64,000 nt of DNA from the NCBI GenBank assembly GCA_029550965.1, contig JAKPGJ010000049.1:1-64000 (forward strand), in the 5' to 3' direction. A program made the translations under genes and the position numbers. Positions 54,266-63,138 of the stretch are shown piece after piece (the stretch's first letter is position 1; each line of letters begins with the position of its first letter). The notes below the pieces were generated by a model, which was given only the letters and a program-made list of their open reading frames with translations, made no database searches and was not told where the DNA came from. The stretch comes from Bacillota bacterium. GTDB lineage: Bacteria; Bacillota; Clostridia; Oscillospirales; CAG-382.

Positions 54266-56497
54266 TTACTCCTTGCCCTCTTTCCAGTCGCAGTTCCGGC
54301 AGTAATAGTATTCCTTGCTCTTCTTTTTCAGCACCAGACCGCCGCACTGCGGGCAGCGTCTTTCCTGCGGAATGTCCCAAACCGAGAAGGAACATTCCGG
54401 ATAATTCTCGCAGCTGTAATAGGTCTTTCGGTTTTTGGTCTGCTTCTGCAGAATCCGTTTTCCGCACTCGGGACAGGCGATGCCGGTGTCTTTGTAGTAC
54501 GGCATGGTGGTTTTGCATTCCGGATAATTCCGGCAGGCGAAGAAATAGCCGAACGCGCTTCTGCGCAGCACCATGTCCGCGCCGCAGTTTTTGCATTTTT
54601 CGTCCGCGACGACTTCTTTTTCCTTGTCTTCTTTGCTTTCCTCCGAAACGCTTTCCAGCTTGCGCGTGTTCTTGCACGCCGGATAGTTCGGACAGGCGGC
54701 GAATTTGCCGAATCTGCCCTGCTTGACCACCATGCGCGCGCCGCATTTTTCGCAGATGATGTCGGTTTCTTCCTTCGGAAGCTCAATTTTGACGTCCGAA
54801 AAGTTTTTTTCCGCCTCTTCCAGCTGTCTGCTGAAATCGCCGTAAAACTCCTTGAGAACCGTCACATAATCGACAAGTCCTTCCTCGATTCTGTCAAGGT
54901 CCTCTTCCATCTGCGCGGTAAAGTTGTAGTCCACGATATGGGCGAAAGATTTCTTCATCAAATCGGTGGTCAGAATGCCGAGTTCGGTCGGAACCAGCGA
55001 TTTGCCCTCGCGCTTGACGTAGCCGCGCGAAATGATCGTGGATATGGTGGGCGCGTAGGTGGAAGGTCTGCCGATTCCCTTTTCCTCCAGCGTTTTTACC
55101 AGCGAGCCTTCGGTATATCTGGGCGGCGGCTGCGTGAAGTGCTGTTCGGGGAGAATCTCTTCGACCTTCAGCTTCTCGCCCTCCGCAAACTCGGGCAGCT
55201 TTTTGTTGCTTGTCTCCTCTTCGTCGTCATCGCTCAAGTCCTCGTACAAGGCTTTGTAGCCGAGGAATTTGACGGTCTCGCCGTTCGTGCGGAAAATATA
55301 TTTGCCCGCGGCAAAATCGACGGTAACGGTGTCCAGCAGTGCCGCGCTCATCTGGCTTGCGATGAAGCGGTCCCAGATCAGCTTATACAGCTTATACTGG
55401 TCGGGCGTCAGCTTCGATTTAACCGATTCCGGCGTGATGCTCGGGTCAGAAGGCCGGATCGCTTCGTGCGCGTCCTGAGCGCCCTTCTTTGTTTTATATA
55501 GATTCGGTTCTTTCGGATAGTACTGCTCGCCGTATTTCTCGACGATGAACGCCTTTGCGGCCGCTCTCGCTTCGTCAGAAACGCGCAGCGAGTCGGTACG
55601 CATGTATGTTATTAGACCGTGCGTAATCTTCTCGCCCAGGTTGACGCCCTCGTACAACTCCTGCGCGACCTTCATGGTGCGCTGCGACTGGAAGCCTAAT
55701 CGTCTGTTGGCTTCCTGCTGGAGCGTGGAGGTTGTGAATGGCGGATGCGGGCGGCGGGTTTTGACCGCCTTTTTAATCTCGCGAACGATAAAATCCTTGT
55801 CTTTTACCGCTTCGAGAATTTCCCTGACCTGCTGCTCGTTCTCAAGTTCGATTTTGCCGCTTTCGTCGCCGATAAATTTGGCGTTGACGGAAACGCCTTT
55901 CTCGGTCAGCAGTTTCGCGGCGATGGTCCAGTATTCTTCGGGCACGAAAGCCTTGATCTCTTCCTCGCGCTCGACGATAAGCCTTGTCGCCACAGATTGA
56001 ACTCTTCCGGCGGAAAGACCGTTTTTAATCTTTTTCCAAAGGAACGGACTGATCTTATAGCCGACCAGTCTGTCCATAATCCTTCTTGCCTGCTGCGCGT
56101 CCACCAGGTTCATGTCGATGTCCCGGGGATTTTTTAAGGCTTCTTTGAACGCGTTTTTGGTTAATTCGTTAAACGTAATGCGCTTCGCTTTGCTGCTGTC
56201 CAAATTAAGCGCATTCATGAGGTGCCAGCTGATCGCTTCACCTTCGCGGTCGGGGTCGGTCGCAAGGAGCACTCTGTCCGCCGCCTTCGCTTCCTTGCGC
56301 AAAGCGTTTATCAGCTCGCCTTTGCCCCTGATGTTGATGTATTGGGGTTGGAAGTTGTTTTCGATGTCGATTCCGAGCTTGCTTTTGGGAAGGTCGCGGA
56401 CGTGTCCCTGCGAAGCGGCCACTTTAAATCCCTTTCCGACAAAGCTCTTGATTGCCGGCACCTTGAAAGGTGACTCGATGATGATCAATGTGTTCAT
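54266..56497 (-). CDS. topA: DNA topoisomerase I
   Basis: The 743-residue type IA topoisomerase has a TOPRIM domain (LIIIESPFKVPAIKSF at the start, LLATDPDREGEAISWHL near 80-96) and the active-site Tyr in GLITYMRTDSLRVS near 295-308. Four C-terminal zinc ribbons follow: CEKCG, CKNCG, CPECG and CPQCG, the first three paired with CPNYPAC, CRNYPEC and CENYPEC, the last with CRNC. It relaxes negative supercoils. The opening ESPFKVPAI departs from the common ESPAKAKTI. It follows dprA, a conserved pair. Confidence 0.98.
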   Translation of the reverse strand: MNTLIIIESPFKVPAIKSFVGKGFKVAASQGHVRDLPKSKLGIDIENNFQPQYINIRGKGELINALRKEAKAADRVLLATDPDREGEAISWHLMNALNLDSSKAKRITFNELTKNAFKEALKNPRDIDMNLVDAQQARRIMDRLVGYKISPFLWKKIKNGLSAGRVQSVATRLIVEREEEIKAFVPEEYWTIAAKLLTEKGVSVNAKFIGDESGKIELENEQQVREILEAVKDKDFIVREIKKAVKTRRPHPPFTTSTLQQEANRRLGFQSQRTMKVAQELYEGVNLGEKITHGLITYMRTDSLRVSDEARAAAKAFIVEKYGEQYYPKEPNLYKTKKGAQDAHEAIRPSDPSITPESVKSKLTPDQYKLYKLIWDRFIASQMSAALLDTVTVDFAAGKYIFRTNGETVKFLGYKALYEDLSDDDEEETSNKKLPEFAEGEKLKVEEILPEQHFTQPPPRYTEGSLVKTLEEKGIGRPSTYAPTISTIISRGYVKREGKSLVPTELGILTTDLMKKSFAHIVDYNFTAQMEEDLDRIEEGLVDYVTVLKEFYGDFSRQLEEAEKNFSDVKIELPKEETDIICEKCGARMVVKQGRFGKFAACPNYPACKNTRKLESVSEESKEDKEKEVVADEKCKNCGADMVLRRSAFGYFFACRNYPECKTTMPYYKDTGIACPECGKRILQKQTKNRKTYYSCENYPECSFSVWDIPQERRCPQCGGLVLKKKSKEYYYCRNCDWKEGKE

Positions 56498-56653
56498 ACA
56501 AACCCGTTTCTCCGGCGAATTTCGTTTTTGGTTTTTTAAATTGCTGGAAGGTCGCCGGACCTGATGTCGTTTCTAAGAAAAATTATATACCGATTATAGT
56601 TTTATATTACAACTTTTTGCCGCGCGCGATAAACCGCACGCATCGTCTATCCA

Positions 56654-56808
56654 TACCTCTTACTTCTTACTTCTTATCTCTTACTTCTTACCTCTTACTT
56701 CTTATCTCTTACTTCTTACCTCTTACTTCTTATCTCTTACTTCTTACCTCTTACTTCTTATCTTTTACTTCTTATCTTTTACTTCTTACCTCTTACTTCT
56801 TACCTATC
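56654..56808. repeat. Degenerate heptamer array (YYTCTTA), copy 2, with 28-base higher-order period
   Basis: About 21-22 units of YYTCTTA run with almost no slips. The order CTTCTTA-TCTCTTA-CTTCTTA-CCTCTTA recurs, giving a 28-base superunit. The right end supplies the last codons and TAA stop of dprA at 56800. The rest of the 302-base gap between topA and dprA (56498-56653) is AT-rich with no gene, tRNA or clear promoter. Confidence 0.92.
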
Positions 56809-58014
56809 TCTTCCAATTATATATCTGTTTCCCGCCAAGGAGTTTATTTTACCTTCTATTTCCAATAATGTCAATGCCACTAAAATTTCAGAAACGTCGA
56901 TTTTCAGTCCCACCGCGAGCTCGTCCGGCGTCATCGGCTTGCCGCAGGAGAGGAACGCGAGTATTTTTTTGCCGGTCGAGCCGGTATCGACGACCGGCGA
57001 CGCAATCGAGGGCGGCAGGGTTGATTTGACGCAGACAACCCGCTGCCGGCGCGCTTTTTCCTTGATTTCGTCCTGCAGTCCGGACACTTTTGACCCGTAC
57101 GCCGAAACTTTTGGACCAAAGGAAGCGCAGTTTTCGGTTTTGATTTTGGTCGGATACAACAGCGCCAGCTCGCTGAGAACGTCCAGCGGCGTGGTCGCGG
57201 CTTCGATTCCGGTTTTTATCAGCGAATTGGTTCCGGCGTTGTCGCTGCCGATCGGACCGGGAATCGCGTACACCTTTCTGCCCTGAACCACCGCGTGCCG
57301 GGCGGTGATGAGCGCGCCGCTGTTTTCGCCCGCTTCGGCGATGACCGTCGCCCGGGAAAGCCCGCTGATGATCCGGTTGCGGTTCGGAAAGTCCGCCCTT
57401 GTCCGCGGACAGCCCGGATACATCTCGCTGACGACCAGCCCGGATTCGTACAGGGTATAGAACAGCTTCTCGTTCTCCTTCGGATAAATCTCGTCGATCG
57501 GCGTGCCCAGCACGGCAACGGTGTACCCGTTCGCGCGCAGCGCGCCGCGGTGCGCTTCCGCGTCGATGCCCTTGGCAAGCCCGCTGACCACCACCGCGCC
57601 GCATTTTGCGAAGCTGTACGCGAACTCGTTCGCGACCATTCCGCCGAACGCGGTCATTCTGCGCGTGCCGACAACGGCAATGCAGACCTCGGCGTTCAGG
57701 TTGCGGATGTCGCCCTTGCAGTACAAAACGGCCGGCGGGTTTTGAATTTTCCGCAGAAGGTCGGGGTAAAACGCGTCATGGTACGTGATGATGTGTATGT
57801 CGTTGTTTCTGCATTTCTTGTATATTTCAAACGCGGCGGAAAGGTCCTTTTTTTGCAGTTTCTGCTCGCAGGAAAACTTTCCTTTTAAAAAGGAAAAATC
57901 CTCGCACTCGTAAATCTCCTTCGCGGAAGAAAAACGCTCGAAAAGGTGCATATAAACGCCGCTGCATATGCCGCAGACCGTCTGCAGCCATATATAATAT
58001 ACCGCATTGTCCAT
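56800..58014 (-). CDS. dprA: DNA-processing protein DprA
   Basis: Start at 58014 (MDNAVYYIWLQ), with AAAGGCGG just upstream, gives 404 residues. The Rossmann core has VVGTRRMTAFGG, VSGLAKGIDAEAHRGAL, RNRIISGLSRATVIAEAGENSGALITA, and VYAIPGPIGS. A C-terminal winged-helix-like domain (about 340-400) follows a proline-rich linker. DprA loads RecA onto incoming single-stranded DNA in transformation. The stop codon and last Arg are encoded by the heptamer repeat. Confidence 0.95.
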   Translation of the reverse strand: MDNAVYYIWLQTVCGICSGVYMHLFERFSSAKEIYECEDFSFLKGKFSCEQKLQKKDLSAAFEIYKKCRNNDIHIITYHDAFYPDLLRKIQNPPAVLYCKGDIRNLNAEVCIAVVGTRRMTAFGGMVANEFAYSFAKCGAVVVSGLAKGIDAEAHRGALRANGYTVAVLGTPIDEIYPKENEKLFYTLYESGLVVSEMYPGCPRTRADFPNRNRIISGLSRATVIAEAGENSGALITARHAVVQGRKVYAIPGPIGSDNAGTNSLIKTGIEAATTPLDVLSELALLYPTKIKTENCASFGPKVSAYGSKVSGLQDEIKEKARRQRVVCVKSTLPPSIASPVVDTGSTGKKILAFLSCGKPMTPDELAVGLKIDVSEILVALTLLEIEGKINSLAGNRYIIGRDR

Positions 58015-58051
58015 AGCCGTACCGCCTTTCGCCATTTTCGATTGTTATATA

Positions 58052-58855
58052 TCAGCTGCTCGCTTTTCTTAACTCCCATAAAAGAATTGCCGCGGCGGCG
58101 GAAGCGTTCAGGCTCTCGGTCGCCGACGTCATCGGAATCATCACCGTATTGTCGCACAAACCGATGATTCGCGCGCTGATGCCGCCGCCCTCGTTGCCGA
58201 CGACGAAGCAGTCGCCTCTATTTATGCAAAACTCCCCGAGCGTGAGCGCCGTGGTCCCGAGCGCGGCCGCGAATACGCGTTTTCCGCCCGCTCTGACCGC
58301 GCTTACCGCGGCGGCGAAATCGTCCGCGATATAGACCGCGCTGGAAAAAAGCGCGCCCATGGTCGCCCGGACGGTTTTATGGCTGTAAATGTCCGCGCAG
58401 TCGCTGCTCAGCACGCAGCGGACGCCCAAAGCGGCGGCGGTTCTGAGAATCGTGCCGACGTTGCCGTTGTCGCGGACGGATTCCAAAAATAAAAAGCTTT
58501 CCGTATTGTTTTCCGTCAGCTTTGCGTAATCGTCTTTTAGAAATATTGCGTTGCCATCCAAAAAGGCGGACAGCGTCAGGATGCCCTGCGGCGCCTTCTC
58601 GGTGGAGATTTTTTCGAAAACTTCCCTTGTGACGGTGAAAATCCTGTTCCGGTCTATATTGCCAAGCAGTTCTTTGTATTTTTGCGCCTGGTCAACGCTG
58701 ACAAAAACCGATTCCGGAACATGACCGTGGCGGAGGTACTCCTCCAGCAGATGTACGCCCTCGAAAAAGAAAAGGCGCTGTTTTTCCCTTGCCTGCCTGT
58801 CCCTGAGTTTGACGATATTCTTGATTCGTTCGTTGTTGCGTGACTCAATTAACAT
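58052..58855 (-). CDS. SpoU/TrmH-family RNA 2'-O-methyltransferase
   Basis: Start at 58855 (MLIESRNNERIKNI), after GGAAAGCGG, gives 267 residues and the usual family opening. The SPOUT core has FLFLESVRDNGNVGTILRTAAAL with the Asn-Arg motif and the knot region CFVVGNEGGGISARI and VMIPMTSATESLNASAAAAILLWEL. It methylates a ribose in rRNA or tRNA; the target is not identifiable. The promoter overlaps the end of prmC. Confidence 0.9.
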   Translation of the reverse strand: MLIESRNNERIKNIVKLRDRQAREKQRLFFFEGVHLLEEYLRHGHVPESVFVSVDQAQKYKELLGNIDRNRIFTVTREVFEKISTEKAPQGILTLSAFLDGNAIFLKDDYAKLTENNTESFLFLESVRDNGNVGTILRTAAALGVRCVLSSDCADIYSHKTVRATMGALFSSAVYIADDFAAAVSAVRAGGKRVFAAALGTTALTLGEFCINRGDCFVVGNEGGGISARIIGLCDNTVMIPMTSATESLNASAAAAILLWELRKASS

Positions 58856-58906
58856 GGACCGCTTTCCTTTTTCCATGAAAAAAACGTACTAATATTATAA
58901 TGAATA

Positions 58907-58935
58907 ATAATAGTACGAATGTTTTTTTTTGTCAA
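58907..58935 (-). promoter_or_regulatory. Sigma-A promoter of the trmH-like gene
   Basis: TTGACA (58930-58935) and TATTAT (58907-58912) are 17 bases apart on the minus strand; the -35 includes part of the prmC stop codon. Confidence 0.7.
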
Positions 58936-59783
58936 TATTTTTTTCCCAGCACGACTCTGTCGATTTTGCCGTAGTCTTTGAGCACGGCGACCGAATAGCC
59001 GTTCAGTTCGAGCATCATCGAAACCGGTTTCGCCTGATTGATGCCCACCTCAAAGATGATCGTGCCGTTGTCCTTCAAGATAATTGGCGCGTTCCGGATG
59101 ATTTCGCGGTAGAATTTGAGCCCGTCTTCGCCGCCGTCGAGCGCGGTTTCCGGCTCGAACTGCACCTGCGGGTCGAGCATGGGAATCTGCTCGGTCGGGA
59201 TATAGGGCGGGTTGGAAACAATGAGGTCGAACTTCTTCCCGCTCTGCTCGAACAGCGACAGATAATCCTCCTCGTCCAGCGCGTCGAAACGCTTGACGAC
59301 GACATTGTCCAATGACGCAAGATTTTTTTCGGTATAGGCGAGCGCTTTTCTTGACAGTTCGAGCGCGTAGCCTTTTGCGTTCGGCTTTTCCGACGCGATC
59401 GCGAGCGTGATGCAGCCGCTGCCCGCGCAGATGTCCGCGAAGGTGACTTCGTCGTTTCCAATCACGCCGCAGGCGGCTTTTACGAGAATCTCGGTGTCCT
59501 GGCGCGGGATAAAGCAGCCGCTGCCGACCGCAACCTTCCTGCCGTAAAAATAGCAGTAGCCAAGGACATATTGAACGGGGATGCCTTTCGCAAGCTGGTT
59601 CACCTGCGAAGAGACCTTCTCCGCGATGCTGCTCGGAACGTTCAGATGCAGCATCGCGAGCAGTTCGCCCCGTTCAACACCGAAAGCGTCGCACAAAAGC
59701 AGATCGGTCACCGCGCCGCTCTCGTCCGAGATTATCTCCGAAACCATCATTTTTAATTTCTGTCTGAACTCAGCTATTTTCAT
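58932..59783 (-). CDS. prmC: Peptide chain release factor N5-glutamine methyltransferase PrmC
   Basis: The 283-residue protein has the N-terminal helical domain, the SAM motif FADICAGSGCITLAIA (near 114-129), and the catalytic NPPYIPTEQI (near 189-198). It methylates the GGQ glutamine of RF1/RF2. It starts 14 bases inside the DUF1385 gene, the usual pair; prfA, often the third member, is not present here. Confidence 0.96.
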   Translation of the reverse strand: MKIAEFRQKLKMMVSEIISDESGAVTDLLLCDAFGVERGELLAMLHLNVPSSIAEKVSSQVNQLAKGIPVQYVLGYCYFYGRKVAVGSGCFIPRQDTEILVKAACGVIGNDEVTFADICAGSGCITLAIASEKPNAKGYALELSRKALAYTEKNLASLDNVVVKRFDALDEEDYLSLFEQSGKKFDLIVSNPPYIPTEQIPMLDPQVQFEPETALDGGEDGLKFYREIIRNAPIILKDNGTIIFEVGINQAKPVSMMLELNGYSVAVLKDYGKIDRVVLGKKY

Positions 59784-60861
59784 GAACCGTGCTTTCCTCT
59801 TTTACGTCGTTTTCCTTTGCTTCGGTTGTCGTGTCCGCAGCCTCCTGCGCGCCGGACGCCTGGTTTTTCGCTTCTTCCGGTTCCTCCCGCCCCTCAAGCG
59901 GCGCGACAAAGTCGGGGAACTCGTTCGGAAGCGAAGCCTTCAGCGCGACGACGGCGACTTCGATCATGCCGTCGTCCGGCTCTTTGGTCGTGATTCGCTG
60001 GAACCACAAGCCGGGCGCGACTAATATTCTGATGAACAGGTTGTCGTGCTTTCCGGAAAACCGCAGGATCTCGTAGCCGATGCCGACGATGGGAAAGATA
60101 AGCGGAAGCTTCAAGCAGAATCGGACAAACGGCTGCTCAAAAGAGTCAAGCGGCAGCACGGAGCTGATCACGATGGAAATAATAAGCATCAGGAACATAA
60201 AGGAGGTGCCGCACCGCGGATGGAAGCGGGACTGCTTTCGTACGTTTTCGACCGTAAGCTCCTCGTTGCGTTCATAACAGAAGATGGCTTTATGTTCCGC
60301 GCCGTGGTACTGAAACACCCTTTTGATGTCGGGTATCAGCGAGACGAGCAAAAGGTAGCAAAGGAAGATGACAAACTTCATCAAGCCCTCGACCAGTACT
60401 TTCCACCAGCCGCGCTCCCAGCCGGTAATCGACTGTATCAGGTTGGTCGAACCGATGGGCAGGTAGACAAACAAAAGCATAGCCAGCGCAACGCCCAAAA
60501 CGACGGATAGAACTGAAATAACGCTCATTAACGAAGAGCCGAACTTCCGCTCAAGCCATTTTTCGAACTTGCTCGGCTCCTCTTCCTCCAGTCCGAGCAT
60601 CTCGGTCGAAGCGGTCATGGTCGAAAAAGAAAGAATGAGCATTTCGATAAAATTGACGATGCCGCGTATAATCGGTATTCTAAAGAATTTGACTTTATCC
60701 TTGATCGTCTTCGTTGGTTTTACCCGCGCGACGATTTTTTTATTGTCCAGCCGGCGGACGGCGATTGCGACCGTGCTCTCGCTGCGCATCATGACGCCTA
60801 CCAAAACCGCCTGACCGCCGGTCTTGCCGAGCCTGCAGTTGGTTTCTTTTTTCGTTTTCAA
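59770..60861 (-). CDS. DUF1385 (YqhQ-like) membrane protein
   Basis: The 363-residue protein starts at a TTG eight bases after AAGGAGG. It shows the DUF1385 pattern GGQAVLVGVMMRSES (15-29), YHGAEHKAIFCYE, and RFHPRCGTSFMFLMLIISI, with about four membrane segments and an acidic tail. Proteins of this family are regularly next to prmC, with unproven function. A consensus promoter (TTTACT-N17-TATAAT) lies upstream. Confidence 0.92.
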   Translation of the reverse strand: MKTKKETNCRLGKTGGQAVLVGVMMRSESTVAIAVRRLDNKKIVARVKPTKTIKDKVKFFRIPIIRGIVNFIEMLILSFSTMTASTEMLGLEEEEPSKFEKWLERKFGSSLMSVISVLSVVLGVALAMLLFVYLPIGSTNLIQSITGWERGWWKVLVEGLMKFVIFLCYLLLVSLIPDIKRVFQYHGAEHKAIFCYERNEELTVENVRKQSRFHPRCGTSFMFLMLIISIVISSVLPLDSFEQPFVRFCLKLPLIFPIVGIGYEILRFSGKHDNLFIRILVAPGLWFQRITTKEPDDGMIEVAVVALKASLPNEFPDFVAPLEGREEPEEAKNQASGAQEAADTTTEAKENDVKEESTVHENS

Positions 60862-60923
60862 TCTATTTTCCTCCTTTTATAAAGGAAATGCCAATTTTAA
60901 TATTGATTTATTAATATTTGTGA

Positions 60924-60952
60924 ATTATACTATTTCATGAAAGCAAAGTAAA
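60924..60952 (-). promoter_or_regulatory. Sigma-A promoter of the DUF1385-prmC unit
   Basis: TTTACT (60947-60952) and TATAAT (60924-60929) are 17 bases apart on the minus strand, about 63 bases before the TTG start. Confidence 0.72.
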
Positions 60953-61005
60953 GCTGTTTTTGTAAATTTTATCATTTTCAGGTTTAGAATATAAGGCAGG
61001 TTGCA

Positions 61006-61323
61006 ATGGAATCCAGGCTATTCGTTAAAAACGACAGCGGTTTTGTGTGCGAAAACTGCGGCAGAGCGGTGCCGCCCCTTTCCTACTCATCAAGAAACCA
61101 CTGTCCTTACTGCCTGTGCTCGAAGCACGTCGACATCAACCCCGGCGACAGGCAGTGCGGCTGCGGCGGGATTATGAAGCCGATCGCGGTTACCACCAGC
61201 GCCAAAAAGGGGTTCATCATCACGCACCGCTGCCAGAAGTGCGGCGCGGTAAAGAACAACCGCGCTCAGGCGGACGACGACACGGATCTTCTGATAAAAA
61301 TGACAAATCCTTATAACATCTAA
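61006..61323 (+). CDS. RNHCP domain protein
   Basis: The 105-residue protein has the family hallmark SRNHCPYCLCSKHVD (about 29-43), preceded by CENCG and followed by CGCGG and CQKCG pairs, so it should bind two zinc ions. RNHCP proteins are small and of unknown role. It is followed after 13 bases by a membrane protein gene, with AAAGGAGG between, and is divergent from the DUF1385 gene. Confidence 0.88.
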   Translation: MESRLFVKNDSGFVCENCGRAVPPLSYSSRNHCPYCLCSKHVDINPGDRQCGCGGIMKPIAVTTSAKKGFIITHRCQKCGAVKNNRAQADDDTDLLIKMTNPYNI

Positions 61324-61336
61324 AGGAGGCAACACT

Positions 61337-62416
61337 ATGGAGCAGCCGAACACTGAGCAGGAAAAAATGGAAAGAACCGAGCCGGAACAGACCGAAGCAA
61401 AAAAAGAAGCAGAAAAGCGCTCCTTTGATTTCGCGTACAACGCAAGGCTTATCGCCGCCGTTCTGCTGGCTTTCGCCGGAACGTATTTTACGCTTCCGCA
61501 AAGAGGACTGGTCTCCACCCTGCCTGTTTATGTCGTCGCGATTTTGATTGCGGCGCTTCTCCGTCTGCCGGTATGGCAGAAAGCCGCTTTGTTCGGGGTA
61601 TTCGCGTTTATATTTACGACCGTTTATTATAAAACCGAGTACGCGCTTATCTTTGCGCTCATCTGTATCGTTACGGTTTTGCTGTGTTCGCTGGCCTTTC
61701 ATCTGATGACGAAGAAGAAGGTTCTTACATCCATTATATCCGTCCTTTTAATATTTGTCTGCGTTTTGCCGCACCCGCTGTTGTTCGGCACTTTTCCGCA
61801 GGCGCTGCAGGCGGACAACATGATTCGCGAATATGTATCGAAGCATTACACCAGCGACGAAATCGTGGTTTCCGGCACGGCTTATGATTTTGAAACCGGC
61901 TGCTACAAGGCCACCGTGTACGATGTAAAAGCGCCGATCGAGCGGTATTCCCTGAACGTTTACCGCGCCAAACTGACCGACAGCTTTAAAAGCTTTTCGG
62001 AAATCAAGCTGATGGAAAAAAGAACGATTGAGATTACGGAAGCATTGCGCGAGCGGTTCCCGAACGACAGGTTTTCCGTCAAGCCGCTCGGAATCGTCGG
62101 GTACCCGTTTCAGGATCAGATCAGCCTGAGCGACCCGAACGACTACAACGACAACATGCGCTTTGAAATCCAAGTGCCCGGATATATGTTTAAAGAGGAT
62201 TTTGCGAAAAAAGCCGAAGCCTATTACAACGCGCTCCTGCAGGCAAAGCTGACCTTTCGAGAAGTAGTTTTCATCGGCGGCGGGGACTACCTGAACGCGT
62301 TGAGCGTTTCGGTCCCGTGCGACCTGTTCCCCAAGGATTTCGAAGGACTGATCAAACCCTCCCGCCTGCTGCCTTTAAAGAGCAGCGAAGTGTTTGAAAG
62401 CCTGATATACCAATAA
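61337..62416 (+). CDS. Membrane protein with a large soluble C-terminal domain, unknown function
   Basis: The 359-residue protein has an acidic, Glu/Gln-rich first 30 residues, about four or five hydrophobic helices (about 35-160), and a ~200-residue soluble domain (from EYVSKHYTSDEIVVSG) of alternating strands and helices. No known motif was recognised. It is co-transcribed with the RNHCP gene (13-base gap) and followed by a strong terminator. Confidence 0.75.
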   Translation: MEQPNTEQEKMERTEPEQTEAKKEAEKRSFDFAYNARLIAAVLLAFAGTYFTLPQRGLVSTLPVYVVAILIAALLRLPVWQKAALFGVFAFIFTTVYYKTEYALIFALICIVTVLLCSLAFHLMTKKKVLTSIISVLLIFVCVLPHPLLFGTFPQALQADNMIREYVSKHYTSDEIVVSGTAYDFETGCYKATVYDVKAPIERYSLNVYRAKLTDSFKSFSEIKLMEKRTIEITEALRERFPNDRFSVKPLGIVGYPFQDQISLSDPNDYNDNMRFEIQVPGYMFKEDFAKKAEAYYNALLQAKLTFREVVFIGGGDYLNALSVSVPCDLFPKDFEGLIKPSRLLPLKSSEVFESLIYQ

Positions 62417-62442
62417 AAAACACAAAAATTATTTTTTATAGC

Positions 62443-62471
62443 GAAACACTCGAAAGAGTGTTTCTTTTTTT
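62443..62471 (+). terminator. Rho-independent terminator after the membrane protein gene
   Basis: GAAACACTC-GAAA-GAGTGTTTC, a perfect 9-bp stem with a GNRA loop, is followed by seven T residues. Confidence 0.93.
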
Positions 62472-62591
62472 GCTTGTTTTTAGAATAAGCACGCGCAAGA
62501 TGGCAAAAATAATAACGAAAACATCGGACTAAAAAATCCAAATCCGGTGTTTTGACATATCATATTATCGGAACCTAAGGGGCGTGTTAAT

Positions 62592-62999
62592 TTGAAAGGA
62601 CAACAAACCAACAACAGTATTCGACGGGGCGACATTTTCTATGCAGATTTAAGTCCTGTTGTCGGCTCAGAACAAGGCGGTATTCGGCCTGTTTTGATTG
62701 TTCAGAATGATATCGGAAACCGATACAGCCCTACGGTTATTGCCGCTGCGATCACAAGCCAGACGAGCAAAGCAAGGCTTCCGACACATATCGAAGTGCG
62801 AGGAGAGGTTTTGTCTAATGGCGGATCAAGCGGTCTCGCAAAAAACTCGGTAATTCTGCTTGAACAGATTCGCACCCTGGACAAACGCAGGCTCAAGGAA
62901 AAAATGGGGCATCTTGACGACAAAACAATGCAGATGGTCAACGAGGCTATATCCATAAGTTTCGGTTTAAACGAGGAATTGAATGTTTCGACAGCATAA
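62592..62999 (+). CDS. MazF/PemK-type endoribonuclease toxin (NdoA-like)
   Basis: The 135-residue protein starts at a TTG after AAGGGG. It has [30 protein letters not shown] (11-40) and the ALT-type segment [21 protein letters not shown], followed by [20 protein letters not shown]. These match the chromosomal MazF/NdoA toxins that cut single-stranded mRNA at short motifs. No antitoxin-sized ORF lies in the 120 bases upstream or immediately downstream. It is about 18 residues longer than NdoA at its ends. Confidence 0.93.
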   Translation: MKGQQTNNSIRRGDIFYADLSPVVGSEQGGIRPVLIVQNDIGNRYSPTVIAAAITSQTSKARLPTHIEVRGEVLSNGGSSGLAKNSVILLEQIRTLDKRRLKEKMGHLDDKTMQMVNEAISISFGLNEELNVSTA

Positions 63000-63039
63000 A
63001 ACAGGCTCCGAAATACTGTGTACCTTTTCCGAACAACAG

Positions 63040-63077
63040 CTGCGCAGGGAAAATACATATTCCCTGCGCAGTTTTTA
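63040..63077 (+). terminator. Rho-independent terminator after mazF-like gene
   Basis: CTGCGCAGGGAA / TTCCCTGCGCAG, a perfect 12-bp stem with an 8-base AT loop, is followed by five T residues. Confidence 0.93.
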
Positions 63078-63138
63078 TATTGCGTTTTTTCAATTATTAT
63101 GCTATTCTATGCATAATATTTTATAATTGGGGGATTTC

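Noticed and set aside
53630-55501. 623-codon plus-strand open frame opposite plsX/topA
   Set aside because: It spans two firmly identified minus-strand genes and shows no recognisable domain.
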